This document shows, piece by piece, positions 9,286-17,559 of a stretch of DNA of 64,000 nt. The first letter of the stretch is position 1; each line of letters opens with the position of its first letter. Source of the stretch: Halomarinibacterium sp041392125 (GTDB taxonomy: Bacteria > Bacteroidota > Bacteroidia > Flavobacteriales > Flavobacteriaceae); the NCBI GenBank assembly GCA_041392125.1, contig JAWKMR010000004.1:186001-250000 (forward strand). Direction: 5' to 3'. The notes under the pieces were generated by a model. That model was not told the origin of the DNA and ran no database searches. It was given only the letters and a program-made list of their open reading frames with translations. The position numbers and the translations under genes are program-made.

Positions 9286-10634
9286 TAGGTGAATAAGTTT
9301 TCCACTTTTTTAATGGACTGCGGAAGACAGCAAACTACAATTCGATCGCCACTTAGAATTTGAAAATCCCCCAAAGCAATCATTCCTTCTCCGTTTCGAA
9401 TAACCCCTCCTATAATGGCAGATCGGGGAAAATCAATGTCTTTTATTTTTTTATTACACACTTCCGAAGTGTGGGAAACCACAAACTCCAAAAGTTCGGC
9501 ATTCATATTATTAAGACGTGTCATGGCAACTATTTCACCTTTACGCACATAGCGGAAAATATGATTGGCCGCCAACAGTTTTTTATTGATTAAAGTATCA
9601 ATCCCAATGGAATGGGATAATTGAAAATAATCCATATTCTCTACCAAAGCCATGGTTTTTTTCACCCCTTTCGATTTTGCCACCAAGCAAGACATGATAT
9701 TGATTTCACTATTTCCAGTGACCGAAATAAAGGCATCCATTTCGGCAATAGCTTCTTCCTGAAGTAATTCTACATTTCTGCCATCTCCATTAATCACTAA
9801 ACAATTGGGGATATCATCGGCAATCTCAAAGGCTTTTTCTTTGTTGTTTTCAATGAGCTTTACATTGAATTTGCTTTTACAAAGATCTTTGGCCGTCTTA
9901 CAGCCTATATTACTTCCGCCCAAAATCATCACATTACGAATATCTTCTTTTATTTTTCCGGATAATTTATATATATCCTCCACTCCTTCTTCGGTGGTCG
10001 TAAAATAGACTTGATCGCCTTCCTTGAATTGGGTATCCCCTCTGGGAATCAGCGTATATTGCGTACCATAACGCTGAATGGCAATAGGAACATATTCCAA
10101 CTCAGGGTATTTTTGCCCCACTTCTTTTACAGTTTTACCTACAAAAGCAGCGGTTCTGCTAAGATATAAACCAATCATGGTAAGTGCTCCATCCTCAAAC
10201 TTATAGGTGTCGTTAAACGCACTTTGATTGAGCAATAGTTCAATTTCATTAGAAGCCAACGCTTCCGGAGAAATTAATTCATCAATGCCAAACTTTGTAA
10301 ATCCTACCTCATCTTTATTTTCCAGAAATTCGGTATTTGAAATTCGTGCAATGGTTTTCTTCGCGCCCAGTTGTTTTGCCAAAACACAAGCAGTAATATT
10401 GGTAGTTTCGCTGGAGGTAACCCCAATAACCAAATCGGTTCGCTGTACTTGCGCTTCTTTTAAAATAGTAATGGACGTGGCATCCCCGCGTATTACCCGT
10501 ATATCCAGATGGGTATCTGCGTATGCCAACGAATCTCGATTGGTGTCAATTAAAGTAATATCTTGAGATTCGAAAGAAAGTAGCTTTGCTAGATGAAATC
10601 CTACCTCACCGGCACCGGCAATAATAATTTTCAT
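9285..10634 (-). CDS. trkA: Trk potassium transporter regulatory subunit TrkA
   Basis: 449 residues from ATG at 10634. A TTG two codons earlier could also be read, but the ATG gives the canonical MKIIIAGAGEVG start. It has two tandem RCK modules. The first Rossmann fold starts GAGEVGFHLAKLL, with an acidic ligand end at LIDTN and a following TrkA-C domain. The second starts near residue 230 with ILGGSNIGCKTA and its own C-terminal TrkA-C domain. TrkA binds NAD(H)/ATP in the cytoplasm and controls TrkH opening. A perfect -7 box TACCTTTG (plus-strand 10652-10659) lies about 20 bp upstream, so the transcript probably begins a few bases before the start codon and carries trkA-trkH. Confidence 0.93.
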   Translation of the reverse strand: MKIIIAGAGEVGFHLAKLLSFESQDITLIDTNRDSLAYADTHLDIRVIRGDATSITILKEAQVQRTDLVIGVTSSETTNITACVLAKQLGAKKTIARISNTEFLENKDEVGFTKFGIDELISPEALASNEIELLLNQSAFNDTYKFEDGALTMIGLYLSRTAAFVGKTVKEVGQKYPELEYVPIAIQRYGTQYTLIPRGDTQFKEGDQVYFTTTEEGVEDIYKLSGKIKEDIRNVMILGGSNIGCKTAKDLCKSKFNVKLIENNKEKAFEIADDIPNCLVINGDGRNVELLQEEAIAEMDAFISVTGNSEINIMSCLVAKSKGVKKTMALVENMDYFQLSHSIGIDTLINKKLLAANHIFRYVRKGEIVAMTRLNNMNAELLEFVVSHTSEVCNKKIKDIDFPRSAIIGGVIRNGEGMIALGDFQILSGDRIVVCCLPQSIKKVENLFT

Positions 10635-10651
10635 ATACAATAATAAAGGGA

Positions 10652-10659
10652 CAAAGGTA
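10652..10659 (-). promoter_or_regulatory. trkA-trkH promoter -7 box
   Basis: The minus strand reads TACCTTTG, an exact match to the Bacteroidota -7 consensus TAnnTTTG, 17 bp before the trkA ATG. A clear -33 TTTG at the usual distance is not evident. Confidence 0.55.
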
Positions 10660-10715
10660 CAAAAAAGAAGTATGCTAATGATTTATAACAAATGCTTATT
10701 AAAAATAAGCTTAGG

Positions 10716-10745
10716 TTTGCATTCCACTAAAAAATAGTAGTTTTG
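10716..10745 (+). promoter_or_regulatory. ubiE promoter (-33 TTTG, -7 TAGTTTTG)
   Basis: TTTG at 10716-10719, an 18-bp spacer and TAGTTTTG at 10738-10745 match the Bacteroidota sigma consensus. The -7 box overlaps an in-frame TTG at 10743, which argues that this TTG is not the start and that ATG 10758 is. Confidence 0.65.
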
Positions 10746-10757
10746 CATCCGCATTCT

Positions 10758-11489
10758 ATGGAAACAAAAATTACACCTTATAAAAAGTCATCCTTAGCTA
10801 AAAAGGAGCAGGTAGAGCAAATGTTCGATACCATTTCTGAAGAATATGATGGTATTAACAAGGTGATCTCTTTGGGAAGTGATATAAAATGGCGTAAAAA
10901 GGTAGTGAAGTTTGTGCAAGAAAGAAATCCAAAATCTATTTTAGATATTGCCACAGGCACCGGGGATTTAGCCCTTCAATTTGCCGAAAAAACGAATGCA
11001 ACAAAGATTGTGGGGTTAGATTTATCGGACGGAATGTTGAGTGTTGCGAAAAAAAAAGCAGCTAAAAAGTTATTAGATTCAAAAGTGGAATTCATTAAAG
11101 GAGACAGTGAAGCCCTCCCTTTTGAAGATGATAGTTTTGACGCCATAAGTGTTTCCTTTGGTATTCGGAATTTCGATAATTTGGAGAAAGGTCTTTCGGA
11201 AATATACAGAATACTTGCTCCCGGTGGGCTGTTTATTGTTTTAGAAACCTCTGTTCCCACTAAATTTCCTTGGAAACAAGGATATCATGTATACTGCAAC
11301 GGTATTTTACCTATTATTGGTAAAGTCTTCTCCAAAGACAGAGTTGCCTATAAGTATTTAAAAGAAAGCGCAGCTTCCTTTCCTTATGGAAAAAAACTAA
11401 ACAATATTTTAAGTAAAATTGGGTTTATAGAGGTGGAAAATAAGCCACAAACCTTGGGCGTAGCGACCATTTATTTGGCAACTAAGTGA
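10758..11489 (+). CDS. ubiE: Demethylmenaquinone methyltransferase
   Basis: 243 residues from the ATG chosen because a better-scoring promoter box overlaps the alternative upstream TTG. It is a class I SAM methyltransferase with motif I DIATGTGDLALQFA, motif II acidic end GLDLSDGML, ISVSFGIRNFDNL, and the family signature PGGLFIVLETS. It adds the last methyl group to the quinone ring. In Bacteroidota, which respire with menaquinone, the product is menaquinone rather than ubiquinone. It is followed after 2 bp by the porT/sprT gene, a neighbourhood conserved in flavobacteria as far as I recall. Confidence 0.92.
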   Translation: METKITPYKKSSLAKKEQVEQMFDTISEEYDGINKVISLGSDIKWRKKVVKFVQERNPKSILDIATGTGDLALQFAEKTNATKIVGLDLSDGMLSVAKKKAAKKLLDSKVEFIKGDSEALPFEDDSFDAISVSFGIRNFDNLEKGLSEIYRILAPGGLFIVLETSVPTKFPWKQGYHVYCNGILPIIGKVFSKDRVAYKYLKESAASFPYGKKLNNILSKIGFIEVENKPQTLGVATIYLATK

Positions 11490-11491
11490 TT

Positions 11492-12199
11492 ATGAAGAAA
11501 CTTTTTATACTAATAGGAGTATGCTTTTTTGTGCAAGGAATGAATGCACAGCTTTTTAGCAAAGAACGTTTGGCAAATTTGGAAACTTTTGACAATCGAT
11601 TTCTTACTTGGGGCTATTTTTTGGGTTTTAATCAATATGATTTCAAATTTGATTACGCAAATGATAATGGCGATTTAGATACCGATGTTGAAGTAGAACA
11701 ACAGCTGGGTTTTAACGTAGGTCTTATTGGGGATATGCGTGTAAACCGGTATGTAAACCTTCGTTTAGAGCCCGGAATTTATTTTACACAGCGAAATCTC
11801 ATTTTTCCCGGATTTGAGGAAGAGTTGGACTATTTCAGAGAGGTAAAATCTACCTATATTCACGTTCCTTTATTGCTGAAATTTTCTACCAAAAGATTAA
11901 ATAACATTAAACCCTTTGTTGTGGTGGGTGTTTCTCGTTCAATTAATTTAGGAAGTAACGAAAAAAATCCTGAGGATAATAACGAAGGCCAATTCAGAAT
12001 GACCCGAAATACCAGTTATTTTGAACTGGGCTTCGGCATCGATTTGTATCTGTATTATTTCAAATTTACACCTTCCATACGAGGCGTTTTTGCAACCAGT
12101 GATGAATTGGTTCGGGACGACGACCCCAACAGCCCATGGACTTCTAATATAGACCAGATGTCCACTCGTGGTATTTTCTTAAACTTTACGTTTCAATAG
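11492..12199 (+). CDS. porT: PorT/SprT-family outer membrane beta-barrel protein (type IX secretion)
   Basis: 235 residues. The signal peptide is MKKLFILIGVCFFVQGMNAQ. The mature part alternates amphipathic strands and turns of an eight-stranded outer-membrane barrel: FNVGLIGDMRVNRYVNLRLEPGIYF, FELGFGIDLYLYYFKFTPSIRG, and a C-terminal aromatic strand GIFLNFTFQ. Together with its place directly behind ubiE, it matches PorT of Porphyromonas gingivalis and SprT of Flavobacterium johnsoniae, which are needed for type IX protein export and gliding. Three other genes in this window encode cargo with T9SS tails. An in-frame GTG six bases upstream overlaps the ubiE stop, but the ATG gives a standard signal peptide. 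The assignment relies on family recognition, not an alignment. Confidence 0.75.
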   Translation: MKKLFILIGVCFFVQGMNAQLFSKERLANLETFDNRFLTWGYFLGFNQYDFKFDYANDNGDLDTDVEVEQQLGFNVGLIGDMRVNRYVNLRLEPGIYFTQRNLIFPGFEEELDYFREVKSTYIHVPLLLKFSTKRLNNIKPFVVVGVSRSINLGSNEKNPEDNNEGQFRMTRNTSYFELGFGIDLYLYYFKFTPSIRGVFATSDELVRDDDPNSPWTSNIDQMSTRGIFLNFTFQ

Positions 12200-12914
12200 T
12201 TCTTCGGAATTCACTTAATAGAATTCCGGTTGCAGTAGCTACATTCAAGCTTTCGGCATCATTATTTTTACTGAAATTAGGAATACTAATGGTATGCTGA
12301 ATAGCTTCCAATATTTCTTCTGAAATCCCATTGGCTTCATTGCCCATCACCAAAATAGCATCTTTAGGAAGCCCTTTTTCATATACATTGCCTCCATCCA
12401 TGACTGCGGCATACGTTGGAAGTTTTGTCTCTTTCAAAATTGAAGTTAACGAGGTGTATTGCACCGAAACTCTCGCAATAGATCCCATAGTTGCTTGTAT
12501 TACTTTAGGATTGTAACAATCTACGGTGTCCGGAGAACATATAAGTTGAGATACTCCGAACCAATCGCAAAGACGAATAATAGTTCCCAAATTTCCCGGA
12601 TCACGAACAGCATCTAACATGACTGTTAGTCCTTGCAGGTCTATCGGATTTGTGGGTGGAATTTCAAAAACAGCCAAAACCCCGTTGCTATTTTTTAAAG
12701 CACTTATTTTTTGCATTTCATTGGCAGAAATCATGCGGTATTCCAAAGTAAACTCAGGCGTTGCTTCGGTGGTAAATAGCGCTTGAATTTTTACTCCCGC
12801 TGTGAGCAAATCGGCAATGAGTTTTTTACCCTCAGCTATAAAAAGTCCGTGTTTATTTCGGTACTTTTTTTGTTGCAGACTCGTTATTAATTTAATTTCG
12901 CTTTTGCTTATCAA
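12186..12914 (-). CDS. TrmH/SpoU-family RNA 2'-O-methyltransferase
   Basis: 242 residues from TTG at 12914, chosen because the protein then begins MISKSEIKLITSLQQKKYR, the usual start of this family, and because longer versions would run deep into the divergent gene. An N-terminal substrate-binding domain (RNKHGLFIAEGKKLIADLL) is followed by a SPOUT knot domain: LDAVRDPGNLGTIIRLCDWFG (motif 1), ILVMGNEANGIS (motif 2), and ISIPNFSKNNDAESLNVATATGILL (motif 3). It methylates a ribose 2'-OH of rRNA or tRNA using SAM. The exact nucleotide is not known. It overlaps the porT end by 14 bp tail-to-tail and is divergent from the TamL-like gene. Confidence 0.85.
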   Translation of the reverse strand: MISKSEIKLITSLQQKKYRNKHGLFIAEGKKLIADLLTAGVKIQALFTTEATPEFTLEYRMISANEMQKISALKNSNGVLAVFEIPPTNPIDLQGLTVMLDAVRDPGNLGTIIRLCDWFGVSQLICSPDTVDCYNPKVIQATMGSIARVSVQYTSLTSILKETKLPTYAAVMDGGNVYEKGLPKDAILVMGNEANGISEEILEAIQHTISIPNFSKNNDAESLNVATATGILLSEFRRTIET

Positions 12915-12930
12915 AATTATCCTATTTTTG
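12903..12930 (+). promoter_or_regulatory. Promoter of the TamL-like gene
   Basis: TTTG at 12903-12906, a 16-bp spacer and TATTTTTG at 12923-12930 match the Bacteroidota -33/-7 consensus. The elements lie inside the first codons of the divergent methyltransferase gene. Confidence 0.5.
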
Positions 12931-12951
12931 AATTTGAGAAACACACACTCT

Positions 12952-15507
12952 TTGGCGCAACCACTCACAAAAATAGTATTCTTTTTAGGAATAATCTTTC
13001 TTTTGGCTTCCTGCAATGCGGTTAAGCACTTAAAAGAAGATGAACTTTTACTGGAAGAGAATCTAGTAGAAATTGATGGTGAAAAAAGTAAAGATGCTGA
13101 AGTTTACAGTTTAATTTCACAGAAACCCAATCCTCGTGTTCCCGTTTTGGGTATTCCTTTCAGCTTACATGTTTACAATCTGGCCGAACCTAAACCGGAT
13201 TCTACCTTTCAGGCTTGGCTTAAGCGAAAACCCAATAGAGAGAAAAGATTGAACAACTTTTTATCACAAAAGCAAGTACTTGCCTTAGATAGCAGTAAAA
13301 TTAAATTTAACGAATGGCTTAAACGAAACGGCACTGCCCCCGTTATTATTGAAGAGAAAAAAGCCGAAAAGTCCTTAAACCAAATAAAAAAATACTTTTA
13401 CAACAAAGGATGGTTTAATGTTGACGGTTCTTATAAAATTATAAAAGATTCTACGAAACTAAAAAGAGGAAGTGTATCGTATTCCATTCAGAAAAGGACC
13501 CCTTATAACATAGATTCCATTTCGGAGAAAATCGACTCTCCGGTGGTAGATTCCCTTTTTCAGTTATCCAAAAAAAATACCTTTATTAAGTCTGGGGATC
13601 AATATAATGTAGCCAATTTTGAAAATGAACGCTCCAGAATTACCTTACAACTTCGTAACTCGGGTTTGTATTATTTTGACCAGGATTATGTAAATTTTGA
13701 AGCAGATACCAACAATGTGGGACATCGGGTACATATAGAATACATTATCCCTAACAGACGAATTCGAAAAGGAGATACTACTGCCTACGAACCTTTTAAG
13801 GTACATACCATAAACGAGGTTCGTATTATTACCGATTATAAAACTGCTAATAGAAATGCACGCTTAACAGATTCTATTCAATATGAAGGATATACATTGT
13901 ATGGGTATGAAAAACTAAAATACCGTCCAAAAGCTATTACCGATGCTATTTCCATAACTCCCGGTGCTATTTTTAAAGACATTGACAGAACGCTTACCTA
14001 CAATCAAATAAGTGAATTACGAAACTTTCGATACCCCAATATTACCTACCAAGAAGACCCGCAAGATACCACCGGTACAGGACTAATAACCACCATTTTA
14101 TTAACTCCCCGAAAAAAATACACGCTTGGGTTAGATTTTGATGCCTATACTTCAACAATTCAGCAATTTGGAATTGGTTTTAGCAGTAGTTTTTTAATTA
14201 GAAACGTTTTTAGAGGTGCCGAAAATCTGGAATTAAGTGCCAATGGAAGTGTAGGTTCTTCAAAAGATAATGCCGACCCCAATAGTCGATTTTTTAATAC
14301 ATCGGATGTAGGATTTGATGTGAAACTTACATTCCCTACCATTCTTTTTCCTATCAATACCGAAAAATTCATCCCAAAATATAATTCTCCTTTTACTACC
14401 ATAAGTTCGGGTATTAATGTTCAAAATAATATTGGGCTGGATAGACAAAGTATTAATGGTATTTTCAGTTATAGTTGGAAACCTTCTACCATAAGAACCA
14501 ACAGGTTTGACTTGGTAAACTTGCAGTATGTACGAAATTTGAATGCCAACAACTACTTTAATGTATATAAATCTTCGTACAACCGTCTCAATGAAATTGC
14601 TTCAGAAGTAAACTATCCCTTCGAAAATGAAGACAATCAATTAACCATTCCTGACGAAACTGATAATTTTATAGATACCTTCTTTACTCCCGATAGCGGC
14701 TTAAATATAACCCAAGAACTACTTGACGAAATGATTTCGATAGTTCAAAGAAAAAATAGACTTACGGAAAACAATCTTATTTTTGCCTCCAATTTTACTT
14801 GGACTCGAGATAGCCGGGAAAACATTAACGACAATAGTTTTACGCGTTTACAATGGAAAGCCGAATTGGCAGGCAATCTTCTTTCGGGAATTGCCTCTTT
14901 AGCAAATCTTACTACAAATGCAAACGGAAACAAAGAACTCTTTGGAGTTGCTTTTTCGCAATATGCCAAAGCAGAAGCAACCTATATTCAACACTGGCAA
15001 TTGGCAGGGAGTTCCTTATTAGCAGTAAGAGCCTTTGGCGGAATTGCTATTCCTTACGGTAATAGTAGTTCTATTCCTTTTACGCGAAGCTATTTTGCGG
15101 GAGGTGCCAATGACAATAGAGGTTGGCGTGCTTACGATTTAGGACCGGGAAGTAGTGGAAGTTTATTAGATTTTAACGAAGCTAATTTTAAACTAGCCTT
15201 TAATGCTGAATATCGATATACTCTATTGGGAAGTTTTAAAGGTGCTTTTTTTGCTGATGCCGGAAACATTTGGAATGTTTTTGATGAAATAGACATTGAA
15301 TCCTTCCGTTTTGATGGAATTAAAGATTTAAAAGAAATTGCCCTTGCTACAGGCTTTGGGCTTCGCTACGATTTTGGGTTTTTTGTCATTCGTTTTGATG
15401 TAGGTTTTAAAACACATAATCCTGCTAGAGCTATTGGAGATAGATGGTTTAAAGAATATAATTTTGCCAATGCTGTTTATAACATAGGTATTAACTATCC
15501 CTTCTAA
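12952..15507 (+). CDS. tamL: TamL-like BamA/TamA-family outer-membrane lipoprotein
   Basis: About 851 residues. The start is uncertain: no ATG fits, and TTG codons at 12928, 12934 and 12952 are in frame. The last is preferred because it lies just after the predicted transcription start and gives a short lipoprotein signal with lipobox LASC (Cys21). POTRA-like segments (residues about 30-420) precede a 16-strand Omp85 barrel, which includes GGANDNRGWRAYDLGPGSSG (the RGF/RGW region) and a C-terminal strand ending IGINYPF. In Bacteroidota the lipidated TamA relative TamL pairs with TamB in envelope assembly. Here the next gene is fba, not tamB. The neighbourhood ubiE-porT-methyltransferase-tamL appears conserved in flavobacteria from memory. 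An alternative call is a generic BamA-family surface lipoprotein. Confidence 0.78.
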   Translation: MAQPLTKIVFFLGIIFLLASCNAVKHLKEDELLLEENLVEIDGEKSKDAEVYSLISQKPNPRVPVLGIPFSLHVYNLAEPKPDSTFQAWLKRKPNREKRLNNFLSQKQVLALDSSKIKFNEWLKRNGTAPVIIEEKKAEKSLNQIKKYFYNKGWFNVDGSYKIIKDSTKLKRGSVSYSIQKRTPYNIDSISEKIDSPVVDSLFQLSKKNTFIKSGDQYNVANFENERSRITLQLRNSGLYYFDQDYVNFEADTNNVGHRVHIEYIIPNRRIRKGDTTAYEPFKVHTINEVRIITDYKTANRNARLTDSIQYEGYTLYGYEKLKYRPKAITDAISITPGAIFKDIDRTLTYNQISELRNFRYPNITYQEDPQDTTGTGLITTILLTPRKKYTLGLDFDAYTSTIQQFGIGFSSSFLIRNVFRGAENLELSANGSVGSSKDNADPNSRFFNTSDVGFDVKLTFPTILFPINTEKFIPKYNSPFTTISSGINVQNNIGLDRQSINGIFSYSWKPSTIRTNRFDLVNLQYVRNLNANNYFNVYKSSYNRLNEIASEVNYPFENEDNQLTIPDETDNFIDTFFTPDSGLNITQELLDEMISIVQRKNRLTENNLIFASNFTWTRDSRENINDNSFTRLQWKAELAGNLLSGIASLANLTTNANGNKELFGVAFSQYAKAEATYIQHWQLAGSSLLAVRAFGGIAIPYGNSSSIPFTRSYFAGGANDNRGWRAYDLGPGSSGSLLDFNEANFKLAFNAEYRYTLLGSFKGAFFADAGNIWNVFDEIDIESFRFDGIKDLKEIALATGFGLRYDFGFFVIRFDVGFKTHNPARAIGDRWFKEYNFANAVYNIGINYPF

Positions 15508-15522
15508 ACCATTTTAATTTTT

Positions 15523-15530
15523 TATTTTTG
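15523..15530 (+). promoter_or_regulatory. fba promoter -7 box
   Basis: TATTTTTG, an exact TAnnTTTG match, 20 bp before the aldolase ATG. No clear -33 element was found. Confidence 0.5.
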
Positions 15531-15550
15531 TTCGCTAAACCCGCCATATT

Positions 15551-16618
15551 ATGAGTCATCAAATTCCTACCGGGGTAATTACCGGAAAAGACGTTCAAAA
15601 GGTTTTCAAATTAGCTAAAGCGAAAAAATTTGCCCTACCTGCGGTTAATGTAGTTGGCTCTAATACCATCAATTCTGTGTTAGAAACGGCAAAAGAGTTG
15701 AACGCTCCCGTGATGATTCAATTCTCCAATGGAGGAGCGCATTTTAATGCAGGAAAAGGACTTTCCAACGAAAATCAAAAAGCAGCCATTGCCGGTGGTA
15801 TTGCAGGAGCACTTCATATTCACGAATTGGCAAAAGCCTATGGAGCCACGGTAATTTTACATACCGACCACTGTGCTAAAAATTTACTTCCGTGGGTAGA
15901 TGGATTGTTATCGGCCAGCGAAGCACATTTTCAAAGAACCGGAAAACCGCTCTATAGCTCACATATGCTGGATCTTTCTGAAGAACCCATTCACGAAAAC
16001 ATAGAAATATGTAAAAAGTATTTGGAGCGCATGAGTAAAATGGATATGACCCTTGAGATAGAATTAGGAATTACCGGTGGCGAAGAAGATGGGGTGGACA
16101 ATAGCGATGTAGATAGCTCTAAACTTTATACACAACCCGATGAAGTAGCCTATGCCTATGAAGAATTAATGAAAGTGAGTGATCAATTTACAGTTGCTGC
16201 AGCCTTTGGAAATGTACACGGGGTATATAAGCCCGGAAACGTAAAATTAACACCTATCATTCTGAAAAATTCTCAAGACTATGTTCAGAAAAAGTTTACT
16301 ACAGGACATAACCCTGTAGATTTTGTGTTTCACGGCGGAAGCGGCTCTACGTTGGAAGAAATACGGGAAGCCATAGGGTACGGTGTCATAAAAATGAATA
16401 TCGATACCGATTTACAATTTGCCTTTACCGAAGGAATTCGTGATTATATGATACACAATATCGATTATCTTCGCTCCCAAATTGGAAGCCCGGATGGTCC
16501 CGATTCCCCAAACAAAAAACATTACGACCCCAGAAAATGGCTTCGGGAAGGTGAAGTGACCTTCAAAAAACGATTAATTCAAGCCTTTGAAGACTTGAAC
16601 AACGTAAATACATTATAA
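15551..16618 (+). CDS. fbaA: Class II fructose-1,6-bisphosphate aldolase
   Basis: 355 residues, the length of the E. coli FbaA (class IIA) type. It starts with ITGKDVQKVFKLAKAKKFALPAVNV. Zinc-site segments are seen: HTDHC (first His/Asp), GNVHGVYKPGNVKL, and FHGGSGST, which binds phosphate. It reversibly splits fructose 1,6-bisphosphate to DHAP and glyceraldehyde 3-phosphate, serving glycolysis and gluconeogenesis. It has its own promoter box and is followed 21 bp later by accD, so the two may be co-transcribed up to the terminator at 17.5 kb. Confidence 0.94.
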   Translation: MSHQIPTGVITGKDVQKVFKLAKAKKFALPAVNVVGSNTINSVLETAKELNAPVMIQFSNGGAHFNAGKGLSNENQKAAIAGGIAGALHIHELAKAYGATVILHTDHCAKNLLPWVDGLLSASEAHFQRTGKPLYSSHMLDLSEEPIHENIEICKKYLERMSKMDMTLEIELGITGGEEDGVDNSDVDSSKLYTQPDEVAYAYEELMKVSDQFTVAAAFGNVHGVYKPGNVKLTPIILKNSQDYVQKKFTTGHNPVDFVFHGGSGSTLEEIREAIGYGVIKMNIDTDLQFAFTEGIRDYMIHNIDYLRSQIGSPDGPDSPNKKHYDPRKWLREGEVTFKKRLIQAFEDLNNVNTL

Positions 16619-16639
16619 AAACAAGACAAACTCCTCTCT

Positions 16640-17509
16640 ATGGCTTGGTTTAAAAGAACAAAAAAAGGAATACAAACTCCCACCGAACTTAAAAAAGATG
16701 TCCCAAAAGGACTTTGGTACAAATCGCCTACGGGTAAAATTGTAGATGCAGAAGAACTGGAAAGAAATTACTATGTAAGTCCGGAAGATGGCTATCATGT
16801 TCGCATAGGCAGCAAAGAGTATTTTGAAATTCTTTTTGATGATAATAAATTTAAGGAATTGGATAAAAATTTAGACTCCAAAGATTCTTTGAAATTTGTG
16901 GACACTAAAAAATACCCCGATCGCTTAAAAGAAGCACAGGATAAAACAGGATTGAAAGATGCGGTAAGAACTGCCGTCGGGAAATCTATGGGGAATGATT
17001 TGGTGATTGCTTGTATGGATTTCAGTTTTATTGGAGGTTCTATGGGAAGCGTAGTTGGGGAAAAAATTGCCCGTGCGGCAGACTATGCTCTTAAAAAGAA
17101 ACTCCCTTTTATTATTATTTCAAAAAGTGGTGGCGCACGTATGATGGAAGCCGCCCTTTCCTTAATGCAATTGGCAAAAACGAGCGCCAAGTTAGCCCAA
17201 CTTTCAAAAGCCAAAATACCTTATATTTCTTTGTGTACCGATCCTACTACAGGGGGAACCACGGCATCGTTTGCCATGTTGGGTGATATTAATATTAGTG
17301 AGCCAGGAGCCTTAATTGGTTTTGCGGGCCCTCGTGTAGTTCGAGATACAACTGGTAAAGAACTTCCTGAAGGCTTTCAAACTGCCGAGTTTTTATTGGA
17401 ACACGGCTTTTTGGATTTTATAAGTCACCGTAAAGATTTAAAACGCAAAATCAATCTTTACATAGATTTAATTCAAAACCAACCTCTACGGGAGAAGAAG
17501 TTAGCATAA
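16640..17509 (+). CDS. accD: Acetyl-CoA carboxylase carboxyltransferase beta subunit without the zinc-ribbon cysteines
   Basis: 289 residues. The crotonase-fold carboxyltransferase part is well conserved: VIACMDFSFIGGSMGSVVGEKI, SGGARMMEAALSLMQ, DPTTGGTTASFAMLGD, and GFAGPRVV. It works with AccA, biotin carboxylase and biotin carrier to make malonyl-CoA for fatty acid synthesis. The N-terminal region (residues 24-57) aligns with the zinc ribbon of other AccD proteins, but the four zinc cysteines are replaced by Ser29, Gly32, Ser47 and Asp50. I recall the same loss in other flavobacterial AccD proteins, so it is likely a lineage trait rather than damage. The RNA-binding autoregulation linked to the E. 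coli zinc finger would be absent. Confidence 0.93.
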   Translation: MAWFKRTKKGIQTPTELKKDVPKGLWYKSPTGKIVDAEELERNYYVSPEDGYHVRIGSKEYFEILFDDNKFKELDKNLDSKDSLKFVDTKKYPDRLKEAQDKTGLKDAVRTAVGKSMGNDLVIACMDFSFIGGSMGSVVGEKIARAADYALKKKLPFIIISKSGGARMMEAALSLMQLAKTSAKLAQLSKAKIPYISLCTDPTTGGTTASFAMLGDINISEPGALIGFAGPRVVRDTTGKELPEGFQTAEFLLEHGFLDFISHRKDLKRKINLYIDLIQNQPLREKKLA

Positions 17510-17512
17510 ACT

Positions 17513-17540
17513 AAAAAGCCCACTGTTTGGTGGGCTTTTT
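17513..17540. terminator. Bidirectional terminator between accD and the lipoprotein gene
   Basis: Arms GCCCAC/GTGGGC with loop TGTTTG, flanked by A5 on one side and T5 on the other. It can serve both convergent genes. Confidence 0.8.
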
Positions 17541-17559
17541 AATAATTGAAAATCTCTTA

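Noticed and set aside
12912..12919. Minus-strand TAATTTTG as the methyltransferase promoter
   Set aside because: It overlaps the TTG start, so transcription would begin inside the gene; the TATTTTTG at 12968-12975 fits better.
12915..13016. Extended N-terminus for the TrmH-family methyltransferase
   Set aside because: It would overlap the TamL-like signal peptide and has no similarity to family starts.
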